Shown here: positions 8,842-18,428 of the stretch, one piece after another
Position numbering within the stretch: the stretch's first letter is position 1
Layout of the letters: each line of letters starts with the position of its first letter
Origin: Hippasteria phrygiana
Lineage: Eukaryota; Echinodermata; Asteroidea; Valvatida; Goniasteridae
DNA: 64,000 nt
Assembly: GCA_037893225.1 (NCBI GenBank)
Contig: JAZGUH010000186.1
Coordinates: 558,001 to 622,000 of the forward strand
Direction: 5' to 3'
Translations under genes and position numbers: made by a program
The notes under the pieces: generated by a model
The model's database searches: none
Seen by the model: only the letters and a program-made list of their open reading frames with translations
What the model was told of the DNA's origin: nothing

Positions 8842-9511
8842 TTAGCCGGATACGTCGTGAGCCCCTTCAGAGTCGGCCACCACGTTAGAATCCAGCACGA
8901 GTGCAGCAGATGCATCGGACGTAGTAGGCACATTGTCGCTGTCACGCTTCATCTTCTTAAGCTGCTGATCCTGAAAAAAGTAAGAAAACAAAAACCATTC
9001 ATTAGCGTTATTAGTCGCGTAATAATATTTAAGTAACGGGTCTATGAGACAACTAGAAAAAAACAAAGACTTTGTAATAATACACACCTCCAGTTCTTCG
9101 ACAGCCTTGGTGATTGCAGGCATCATCTCGACGAGCGTCTTCCACTCGTCCAACTTCAGGTTAATACCCCGTGGACTGGCCCAGAAGTTCCCCGCCCTTC
9201 AGCTGCATGTAGTCCCGGATCTTGACGTAGATGCTACCGTTGAAAGGCTCCACCACGGCGTGACGTACCCCTGTGATCTCGAACCTAGTGGACGTGTCAG
9301 GCTCTACCCGACGGCGCTTACTACCCGGCTTGGTATCTACACGCTGTTCTAACCGTCGCAGTCGTTCAGAGTCGGCTTCGGCTAACCACTGGGGTTTCAT
9401 CGGTGCGGGGGGAGGCCCGTACTCTCGTACTTCACGACGGTTACCAGCTTCATCGTATGATGAGGAGGAGGATGAGGTAGGTGTAGTGTAGTATCCTATT
9501 GCTGCGGCCAT
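8842..9511 (-). pseudogene. PC4/SUB1-like ssDNA-binding protein, frameshifted, with probable intron
   Basis: The ORF from 9511 has an N-terminal Ser-rich and basic linker (KRRRVEP), then FEITGVRHAVVEPFNGSIYV and KIRDYMQLKGGELLGQ, which match the beta-sheet of the PC4 fold. The remaining PC4 helix (LDEWKTLVEMMPAITKAVEEL) is in a different frame from 9175 leftward, so a 1-nt frame change lies near 9161-9175. At 9088/9087 there is a GTGTGT donor and at 8971 a TTTTTTCAG acceptor, giving a 117-nt intron that is itself open and a multiple of three. Exon 2 ends at 8842. PC4 proteins bind single-stranded DNA as dimers and act in transcription and repair; here a replication role for the element is an inference. 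Confidence 0.65.
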
Positions 9512-9617
9512 CTTGGTTGAATGTTCTTGTTGTCAGGATGTCAGACGAGCGAACTGATGCTACTCCCAGGTAAGGTGCTCCTTATAACTCCTTCCAGACA
9601 ATAAACTCATACAAATT

Positions 9618-10062
9618 CCCCCAATTGTTCTGTCGGCTAGATTTTTAAGGTTTCCCCTTTGTCCACACTCCTACATAATCACCTAATTGTTCTGTCGGCT
9701 AGCATTTTGAAGGTTACCCTTTGTTCCCACTCGTACGTAATCACCCAATTGTTCTGTCGGCTAGATTTTTAAGGTTACCCTTTGTTCCCACTCGTACGTA
9801 AGCACCTAATTGTTCTGTCGGCTAGGGTTTTAAGGTTACCCTTTGTTCCCATGGTTATGTTAATGAGCCTATTGTTTTGTCGGAAAGATTTTTAAGGTTA
9901 CCCTTTGTTCCCACTCGTACGTAAGCACCTAATTGTTCTGTCGGCTAGGGTTTTAAGGTTACCCTTTGTTCCCACTCGTACGTAATCACCCCATTTGTTC
10001 TGTCGGCTAGAATTTTGAAGGTTTACCCTTTGTTCCCATTGTTATGTTAATGAGCCTATTGT
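9618..10062. repeat. ~60-bp tandem repeat array at the end of Polinton-A
   Basis: Seven to eight units of about 58-63 bp, each with a TTGTTCTGTCGGCTAG core, a TTTAAGGTTACCCTTTGTTC segment and a CCACTCGTACGTAA segment. Two units carry a variant (CCATGGTTATGTTAATGAGC-type). The array lies immediately upstream of the PC4-like ORF start on the minus strand and probably is subterminal DNA of Polinton-A. Confidence 0.85.
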
Positions 10063-11999
10063 TTTGACGAACACCGACGCACACGCCCGCGTGCGCGCGA
10101 CTGTAGCAGTGCGCGGTCGGTAAGCAACAGTCTCTGGCGATTTATTTTAACATAAGTCACTTTTCCGGAAAATAAAACCATTTTTGTGAACAGTATCCCT
10201 GACGCAGAAATCGACCATTCCGTCTTCCCGGAAACGCGATCTGAATTTCCAAAATTGCGGAACCGGTCAAATTGCGGAACCGGTCAATCAACTGTACTCA
10301 ATCTTAATCATGGAACTCTACTTGTTCCTCAAGTGGCGTATCTAGTATTTTGGTGATCGTTTTAATGGTGAAATCCGATGTTTTGTTGGGTCTTCGGACG
10401 TACTTAATTAATGAATAGGAAAACGCCGCACACGTACTTGGACACTACTATTGCCAGATCATGTATACAAACCAATGCTGAGGGCAGCAGGCAACCTTGT
10501 TTCAAAACCGCGGTTCAAAAACTTCCTCAACTCCATACACTTCGTACACTTTTTCTACACAGGGCTTTTGGTGCAAGTGTCTAAATTTGCGCTCGAGTGA
10601 CCATAACGTGCTATAAGATTGCGGAAACAATGTACACATTTGTTAAAATTACACGTGAATGTTCTTATCACTTCCTTTGCTGTGAACGCGAGATAAAGAA
10701 CATTATAGCACGGAGTTTCAGCGAAGTCAAGCTTAGAAAACCACATTCAGCTCAGGTAAGCATGTAGAAAAAAGGATATTTCAGTTATAAGACCACAATC
10801 TCAAAAAGGTTTTCGCACTGTGCATATAACGTCGCATCATTTGAACTCACACGTTGTCAGCATATTTTATTTCTTTGTGCGTGTACAATACACATTGTAC
10901 GTAAAGAGTTTGATGTTTGAAATAGAAACTTGGAAATAATTTACCACAATACCCCCATTAAAATCAGTCAGGAATAGCCAAATCTTGGAAAATAACAAAC
11001 CTCCCTTGATAAAAGGTGTCTAAACATACAACCTGTTATTTCAAGATTCATGTCAGCAAAATTAGTAAAAACTATTGAGGCAGAAATAAACACCTATGTG
11101 CCACTTTGAGTGACCATACTGTGCCAAGAGCATCTAATTTCACAGAAAACACAAGCCTTCTTCCCTTGTATTGCACAAACAATTCCCAATTAGTCTCAAA
11201 ATTAAAGGTTGTGCTAAGTTTTTACACAAATGGATGGTTATTTTGCAAGATTTTGCTGTTCCGGAAAGATTTCATTTATACATACTGCAATATTTTTGTA
11301 ATGCTTTCACATGTTGGATAGAAATTTTCAAGACTACGCTGTACAAAGTTGTTGCTGGCGAGGGAGTTATGCCTCTATTTGTTTCAGAAAAGTTAATTTA
11401 TCACAGCCTAGTCTGCATGTACGGCCTCTCTCTAAATTATCACTTTCCACTATTCCCAGATCAAGTTAGGCAAACAAGCTGAACTTTGAACAAACTACAT
11501 AATACATGGATTTGCCATCAACACATATGTAAACCGTGGCACGTTAGAAATTGACTTCAACTATAATTTTTCCTTTGTTTTCAAATTTTGCAGTGCAAGA
11601 CTGGCAGTCAAAACCTGTACGAAAATAGTATGATAAACATAGCTTTAGTCACAGTGCTGCGTGGGTGTCTAAAAGACACCCTGTTTTGATTGTTTTACTA
11701 TTTGGGCAGGATTTTTGTGTCATTTGCATGTCAAAGTTCTGCAGCTCAAACATGTGTACACCTTTTATTTAAATTTACAGCAAATTGGCACACTCTTTTT
11801 TCTCTCAAATGGTGTCTAAAGCCCCGATGATAAATATTGTGATAAATGTCATAACCAATAACGAAATTGAATCAATTCAGTGAGCAAAATAAAATATTAA
11901 CCCAGCATCATTTAATCAGTTAAGATATTTAGAAGGGGAGCATACTTTTGCGTTTATTTGTGCCTATTGTGAAACTTGGGATCTGAATCAATTCCTTTT
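10063..11999. other. Non-coding stretch, no gene recognised
   Basis: It begins with a GC-rich segment (CACACGCCCGCGTGCGCGCG) that may be the true Polinton terminus or flanking DNA, followed by AT-rich sequence. Short ORFs at 10,555-10,746 and 11,106-11,482 show no family motifs. I see no splice-linked exons. Confidence 0.5.
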
Positions 12000-12970
12000 G
12001 CAATAGCTTTAGTATGGCGTATTATGTGCACAAAGTCGCGCAAAATATGTGACGTCAAAATGACCTCATCCAAAAAAGTGCATTTTGAAGGTCCTATATA
12101 TACACCGTACGTGTGATTGTGTTCAATTGTGACATGCAGTTGAGCCGGCATGTATTTTAGATAAAAACTTATGTGACGTCATGTTGACTAACGACATGAA
12201 AATTGGTGGGTAGGTAGATATTGTCACTAGCATGCAAAATCCAAAGTGACGTCATGATGACGTCAACTGATTTTTCTAACGTATTTTTCAAATTGTTAAA
12301 TGTTTTAAATTTAATTATACTCATTGATCAGATTGACTCCAATCTGGACACATGACAAGACCACATTCCGAATGTTTGCTTTCACAAGTGCCCTAGTGAT
12401 GACGTCATAGGGTCACGTGACGTATTGTTAAAGGTGCATTTTTGAAGGGCCCATATCTAGAGAACCGTAGCTATGTGAGTAGGCCGCTATGTGTTACAGA
12501 TGAAAATTGATGTGACGTCATGATGACGTCATCACGTGTCACATGACATCATCCTTAAATGTGCATTTTGAAGGGCCTATATTTAGAGAACCATAGGTCC
12601 GATTAAGATCAAACGTGGCAGCATGTTGTCGATACAAATTAATGTGACGTCATGATAAGGTCATCATACGATTTCATAGTACTTTAAAAGTTGTTGGACC
12701 TTAAAGCCATGTATCATCAACCGAACAGGCTAATTTCGAAATTCTTTTTGTAATAGATGTTAGATCATACATAATTGCATATCGATGTGAAAAATGTGTG
12801 ACGTCATGATGACGTCATCAAAAATGTGCTTTTTTGAAACACGTATTAGGGTACATCTGATCGTCACGAAAATTGGTGGGTATACAGATATTGTCACAAG
12901 AATGCAAAATCCGAAGTGACGTCATGATGACATCATCAGTTGATTTTCTATGATTTGTAAATTGTTTTTA
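12000..12970. repeat. Degenerate repeat array rich in CRE palindromes (TGACGTCA)
   Basis: Eleven perfect TGACGTCA octamers occur between 12,050 and 12,924, several as pairs in the form GTGACGTCATGATGACGTCA. Recurrent companions are a TTTTGAAGGGCC-type segment with ATATxTAGAGAACC, and a ~100-bp direct repeat (about 12,200-12,300 and 12,870-12,970) containing AAAATTGGTGGGTA and AATGCAAAATCC. The octamer is the CREB/ATF site, but the repeated layout suggests an element family rather than a host promoter. Confidence 0.75.
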
Positions 12971-13406
12971 ATTTCCTTCTACACTAAAAAAGGCTTAGAC
13001 GCATATAAAAAAACAACTCGGAAAAGCCGTATGATCTGTTTATCAAACAGACATATAGCTCTCGTTATACTGTATTTCTGTCCAATTTGTTTTCTTAGGA
13101 TGAAGCTATAGGTGATGCCACATGTCCAAGTCAACATAGGGGACACTGATCGAGTTATGTTTTACAGATGCAAGTCTCAACATCGTTTAAAGTGGGGGCG
13201 TCTCATCAACAGGTGAGAAACTGAATTGTATTCTCATATAATCACAGTTTCTAAGCATAATTATTGGGTAGTTATAAGGATTGTCAATTTTCGTGAGCGT
13301 CATAAACATATCTGTGCCGGTTTCCCATGTAGTCTGGTTTTAATTTTGAAAATTCCCAACAAATAACATTTAAACCTTTGCTTTTTTTCCTTTTCTGGGA
13401 AGTTAC

Positions 13407-14660
13407 CAGACATGCCAAGTAGTACGATTTTGCCGTATTTCGTACGGGAAATCCTTGAAAATACGGGAATACGATTTTGACCCTAAAAAATACGAATCTT
13501 GTCCGTCTTGAAAAATAAATTAAAAAATGCCGTAAAACGACTGCAAGCGGAGAATATGAAAGTACCTCAAACTTTTTCTAGCCTGAATACGATGTCTGGA
13601 CTGTATGTATACATCTTGCGTATACCGTAATTTCTGGAATATTGGCCGCGGCGTATACATTGATTTTCACCGCGAAAAATGTTGCTGAGGCTTATATTCT
13701 GGGCGGCTTATTCTCCAACACTTAAAGAATAAACCCGCGAACTATCCATTATATTCGAACACAATTTCCGGGTCGAGTCGGCACCACAATCATGAGTCAT
13801 CGTTTTCGTTGATAAAATGCACTCCAGTACCCCAGCGGCACGCGAATTTCCCCCCCCCCTCCAAACTTTGCGGGTACATTGCCGTTTGTGATCCACTTTG
13901 TGATGACTTGCCGACTCCATGAAAGATATCGTGTGACTCTGCAAAGAAGCCTACATGTATTCTATATACATGTACATTGCGCCGCCGCGCCGCCACGGTC
14001 GGCTGTTTCGTTGTTCAGTTGAATTGGCCTACAAGCTTATACGATAGCTCGTGGACGTCAACAAGTTTCATGCCCGCTTTCTGAGTAAAGTGGCTGGTAC
14101 TAGGCGAATGCGCAGACAGATGGTCAAACAGTTTGTTTACCAGCGATTCAATGCAACGGTTAACATGAATATTTAAATTTATGCAAATGTTACTCCGCCC
14201 CAATGCTTGCCTGTATGTTATGTGTACATGTACACATTACATACAGCTACAGTTGATCGGAGTCGGAAGGATTAACCCTTAACATGAGCCGCCATATCTT
14301 TCAAAGTGCAAAAATGCAACTGCATTGTATAACAGTACCACCACCAGCACTACTAGAAAACCATAGACAATTAATGTAAGTGATACTTGGAGCTAAAAGT
14401 GCAAGCAATAGTTCATGATGGAATGAATTATAATAGGGTATATTATTGTAAACATCATGCACTTGATAACTGAGTATGCTTAAGTCCTACACTGGTATTG
14501 CAGCCAGTAAAATTGCTTTTTGTATGTATACGTACCTGCATTGTTATGCACCATTATGTGAGTGTACAATGACCGTTTTGAAAATACAGTTTTTTTGAAA
14601 AAAATACAGTTTTTAGGTTGTCAGAATACAGTTTTGGGATTTTCAAAGTTGGCATGTCTG
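13407..14660. mobile_element. Non-autonomous DNA transposon, 1.25 kb, with 12-bp TIRs and 6-bp TSD
   Basis: The left end reads CAGACATGCCAA (13,407-13,418) and the right end TTGGCATGTCTG (14,649-14,660), perfect inverted repeats. AGTTAC flanks both sides (13,401-13,406 and 14,661-14,666). Subterminal sequence on both sides is rich in AAAATACG/AAAATACAG words. No transposase ORF is seen. A CAG terminus resembles hAT elements, but those make 8-bp duplications, so the superfamily is left open. Confidence 0.75.
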
Positions 14661-14768
14661 AGTTACTATGCGATAATGTAAAGTTGTACGGGTACTCGAT
14701 TCCATAATCTGGAACCGGTTCCTGACATGAACGGTCGGGTATTCGGGTACCCGGTTCCGATACACACC

Positions 14769-15060
14769 CCTACCCTTACAAAAAAGTTCTATAGAATTCT
14801 ATATAGAGTGTTTTATATAGCTCTATATAGTTCTATAGATTCAATGATTTTCTATAGAAAATTTAAGGCTGTCTATAGAGATTTAAACAAATTCTATAGA
14901 TTTCTATAGAACAAATCTTCCAGTCAGAGTGTTCTATAGAATGGTTTCTATAGAAATTAGACATTAATTTGTTTGTTGAAAGTATGTACATATTTAAAGT
15001 AACCCACAATATGCCCCTAATTTCTATAGAAACATAGAATTATATAGAACACTCCATATG
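14769..15060. repeat. TTCTATAG-rich repeat block, copy 1
   Basis: It starts with CCCTTACAAAAAAGTTCTATAG and continues as variations of TTCTATAGAA. The same terminal sequence occurs in inverted orientation at the end of the block at 41,690-42,252, so both belong to one repeat family. No coding potential. Confidence 0.7.
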
Positions 15061-15890
15061 ATTTTATTTTTCTGATGTAGAAATTAGAGATGAGTAAATT
15101 CAAAAAAAAAAATTTCAATCAAATTTACTAACAAGATCAAGGCTGAGGACTATGATTTTTAAAGAAGCGATTATATTAGCATTTTCAATGTATTCATTTG
15201 TTTTCCCTAACCGAACTGTGGTGATGTACACCACATCATAATTCGGTGCAGGTTTGGTACATGTACCTCTCTGGTGTACACCAATTCTGCACTATGCTGC
15301 AATCACTGATGCAACAGCACATACATGTAGTACACCACACATACAGCTTGTCCAATTCTTCATTAACAGTTTACTAAGCCATGTGTACAGACCCTGTACA
15401 GACCAAAGCCTACATGTACATGTACTGTTACATCATCAAGAGTATCATGTTACTTGGACTCAAGTCACATGACACGGTGACCTTGCTGATTACATACCAG
15501 AGATAAACGGTCAGTGTGGGTGTCACATCTCCACTCATCACAGTGGGGAATTTGAAATCTGCACTGCAGTCAGTTGAATGTCAGTGCAATATGCTTGATG
15601 GCAGAAATTTTTATAAAACTGGGTCAAAATCGTGGATATTTGCATGACATTTATGCCTGTGGACATAATTCACTGCTCATGTACACACTCAACCTGTACA
15701 TGACATGTAAACAATATAATTGCTGGATGGATGGACAAGTCTTTGGACATGATCGATCACACGTACGTACAAGCAACATGTTAAATCATAGCGCAAGGAA
15801 CACGCTATTTTTATTTTATTTTTTTATTTGCAGTTATATTTAAACAGGGTAGCCTCATCAGTTATAAAACTGCTGTCATTAAGGGCCCTG
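15061..15890. other. Non-coding flank of the Gypsy element
   Basis: AT-rich with many GTACATGTAC words and no convincing exon. The last four bases before the LTR (CCTG, 15,887-15,890) match the four bases after the other LTR (37,504-37,507), the probable target duplication. Confidence 0.55.
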
Positions 15891-16739
15891 TGTTACGTGC
15901 GACTAATTCATAATAACCAAAAAGAAATAGGGCACGACAGAGACAGATGAAACGGCAGTGGAAAAAGTAACCAGCAATTATAATCACAACAAATAGTTTA
16001 TTCCCAACTTAAAAATGACATTTAAGACAATTCAATTAAATATTTAAAGTTAAACACACATTTCTATTTGGAAGTCCCTATAAGTACCAGATGTTCGTAG
16101 TCAGTTGTCGAGTTGCAGACATCACTAGTTTCGAGGAGTGGCAGCCTCCGAAAGTTCGTCTCGTTATTGCACTGGACCAGTCTGGACCAGGCCATCTAGG
16201 AAGAGCCTCGAAAACCGGTCTGGTTTTAGGCCATCAACTTGAAGGAGAACAAGAGCAGCGGTGACTCACTGCTTTGGGTGGTAGCACAAGAACCGGGTGG
16301 TTCAAAACATCAACTTGAAGGAGAACAAGAGAACAGCGGTGACTCGCTGTCTCTGCCGGTGGCACAAGACCGATGCACCAAGGCACTGGCTGAGCCAAGG
16401 TGTGGCCAATGGCCAAGGCTGATTGGTGACACCCATCAGTTGGCAGAGCCCCTGGCTGACTTGGTGGCTGTGATGTGATGAGTATGTCCAAGCATGGTAC
16501 AAACCCCGTCTTATATAGGACTTCCAGTCAACAAGGCAGAGGGCTATTACATAATCAGTGAGCCCACTGCACAACACTTAACAATGGTTATTGTTAAATA
16601 ATACAATATAGAGGGTAGTTACATAACCTCTGGGCTTACTGCAAAACAATCTTCAAAATACCACAGATGTTTAGGTAAGTATAAAGGAAAAACAACAGTA
16701 GCAGGTGAGTTTTAAAAGGGACAAATCCCATCTGTAACA
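15891..16739 (-). repeat. Gypsy 3' LTR
   Basis: 849 bp, TGTTACGTGCG...CATCTGTAACA on the plus strand. It differs from the other LTR by a handful of substitutions and an 11-bp indel (the other has an extra GGGCAGAGCCA near 37,205). It contains an internal imperfect duplication around AACTTGAAGGAGAACAAGAG (about 16,229 and 16,311). Confidence 0.93.
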
Positions 16740-16927
16740 GTCTTCCCCCCTTAAAAAGAAAGTTTTCTTTTTTAAGTTTAAAGAAGAAGAAACTTTCAGT
16801 TTTAAAGTACATTTCATGAGAGAGTACTTAAATGCTTACCAAAATGTACGATATAAATATTGGTATTATATCTCCACTTGGGACAAATACTTATTGAAAT
16901 CTCTCATAAACCAAAACCTGAGCGCCT
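16740..16927 (-). promoter_or_regulatory. Gypsy 3' non-coding segment with polypurine tract
   Basis: Between the RNase H stop and the 3' LTR. On the minus strand AAGGGGGGAAGA lies directly against the LTR, the usual polypurine primer for plus-strand DNA synthesis. Confidence 0.7.
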
Positions 16928-17317
16928 TTAAAGGCGTCGTGATAATGCATCAGCAATGATGTTATCCTTGCCCTTAATATGAACTACTTCAATGTCAAAC
17001 TCTTGGAGGATTAAACTCCATCTAAGTAGTCTCTGATTTTGATTCTTCATCTTTTGAACGAAGACTAGTGGGTTGTGGTCAGTGTACACAGTGATGGTTT
17101 GGGCAGGAGCACTTAAATAAACCTCAAAATGTTTCAGAGATAAGACCAGAGCGAGACATTCTTTCTCGATGGTGGAGTAGTTTTTTTTTTTTTTGTTCAA
17201 CTTTTTGGAAAAATAACAAACAGGATGAAGAATATTCTGATCATCTTCCTGTAACAAAACGGATCCAATTCCTACGTCACTTGCATCAACAAACAACTTA
17301 AATGGCTTGGTGAAATC
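16928..17317 (-). pseudogene. Gypsy RNase H domain, distal pol fragment left of the Polinton
   Basis: From 17,296 the frame shows FVDASDVGIGSVLLQ, ECLALVLSLKHFEVYL, VYTDHNPL and DIEVVHIKGKDNIIADALSRR, the RNase H motifs with catalytic Asp/Glu/Asp residues. It ends at a stop at 16,928, the end of pol. This is the continuation of the RT ORF at 32,196-33,206, from which it is separated by Polinton-B. The two flanks share the TGGAGC duplication and would be in register once the insertion is discounted. It would degrade the RNA strand during reverse transcription in the cytoplasm. Confidence 0.9.
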
Positions 17318-17323
17318 TGGAGC

Positions 17324-17583
17324 AGTAGTATAGAAGATGCCGGTTCTATGTCATTTCCTGTTTTTTCACTTTTCTCTCTAATTTTGCTGTGGGTACATAC
17401 GTCAATTTTTTTTAAAACAAAAATAGTCTAAAAATCGCCCAAAATTTTGCTGGGGTACTACACACCAAAATTTGCACAAAATCAAGAAAATAAAGTTTTT
17501 TCCATAGTCCACAAGCGTACGAAAACGCCGGGCGCGCCGGGCGAAAAAAGATATTGTCTTAAAATAACATAAGGCAAAAAAAA
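17324..17583. repeat. Polinton-B left terminal inverted repeat
   Basis: About 260 bp, reverse complement of 31,921-32,189 with scattered mismatches and an 8-bp indel. It contains a GC-rich block (ACGCCGGGCGCGCCGGGCG, with counterpart GCCGGGCGCCCCGGCG) about 200 bp from the end and ends in an A-run. Confidence 0.9.
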
Positions 17584-17634
17584 TTAATTATTTTTTTTAT
17601 TTAAAAAAAAAATATTATATATGTTACTATAAAG

Positions 17635-18423
17635 ATGGAAACACAACCCATGATTCGAGGATACAATAGATGGAACAAAATATCTTTAAAAAGATATATC
17701 GATAAGTATAACTTATCTTTAGGAACACCAACAGGACACCATAATACGTATATCAGGCGAGATTATATTCGAGCTATAAAAAGAGAAGAAGATAAATTTA
17801 AAAATTTGAGAATACGATCTAAAGCTTCGTTAGAGCGACTCGCGCACGATAAAAATATTCGGGTCGTCTCAACGGGTAGAAATGGTCGAGCGATAAAAAA
17901 AGATTACGTCGAAGCTATAAAAAGATTTAAGGAGCAAAATACTTTTCGAGAAGCAGACTTTCGAGAGACTAGAAGATTTGAAAACAGTTATCGAAATTTG
18001 GAACTGATTCCGAGTCTGTTTATCGACGATCCGGAGCAATTTTACAACACCCATACGTCGATGATCAAAAACAAAATCGTAGCTGAATTAATAAAAATAA
18101 AAACGATGAAACTACAGATCGCTATTAAAATAAAGTATGTCAAAAAATCAGGTATTAAGACTACAACACAAACCGCTATTCATTTTAGTTACCAAAATCG
18201 AGTCTTAAACAAGAGCGAGATAGCTACGACTATCGGGAAACAATATGAAACGATATTATCTCAGATAGATAAATTTACGAATAAAGGAAGTGGTTGGACT
18301 ATAGATAAAATAGTCGCGTTTTACATAAACATAAACAGAGTTAAACCTCTGGTAGGCGCTTCTTACGTAAAACTACCCGACACGCAACATTTAATATCAA
18401 AAACGAAGATCAAGAGTGTATAA
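17635..18423 (+). pseudogene. Polinton-B DNA polymerase B, N-terminal piece
   Basis: 262 aa from ATG 17,635, 51 bp inside the left TIR. Residues ~15-55 and ~65-100 look like two related helical repeats (SLKRYIDKYNLSLG...RRDYIRAIKR and SLERLAHDKNIRVV...KKDYVEAIKR), reminiscent of SAP/HeH DNA-binding motifs; this is inference. The C-terminal end (GSGWTIDKIVAFYININRVKPL) matches the region that precedes the conserved polymerase part in Polinton PolB proteins. A stop at 18,421-18,423 and a change of frame separate it from the main ORF, which opens at 18,429. I therefore read it as the amino-terminal part of one polymerase gene. Confidence 0.7.
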
Positions 18424-18428
18424 GATAG

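Larger units (their letters stand above)
1..10062 (-). mobile_element. Polinton-A (Maverick/adintovirus-like), integrase end, cut by left window edge
   Basis: Reading leftward from about 10.06 kb there is a terminal tandem-repeat block, a PC4-like ORF, a small Cys/His ORF, a retroviral-type integrase, an adenovirus pX/pVI-like basic minor capsid protein, a major capsid protein and the beginning of an adenain-type cysteine protease. This gene set is diagnostic of Polintons. The capsid and integrase are of the kind annotated as F54H12.2-like and F54H12.3-like in animal genomes. PolB and the packaging ATPase would lie left of the window. I could not identify the right terminal inverted repeat because its partner is not in view, so the right boundary is set at the end of the tandem repeats. 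The MCP gene is interrupted by a DIRS element (590-5630). Confidence 0.85.

Noticed and set aside
9535..9590. Plus-strand splice donor CAGGTAAGG with upstream exon
   Set aside because: No open exon-like frame with a recognisable protein leads into it, and it lies in the 5' flank of the minus-strand PC4-like gene.
9618..10062. CRISPR-like array
   Set aside because: Units are contiguous minisatellite repeats without unique spacers, in an animal genome context.
12050..12924. A cAMP-responsive host promoter
   Set aside because: No start site, exon or downstream gene is seen, and the repeat layout fits an interspersed element better.
16234..16577. ORFs in the LTRs (also 36,987-37,259)
   Set aside because: They lie wholly within LTR sequence, occur in both LTR copies and show no family motif.
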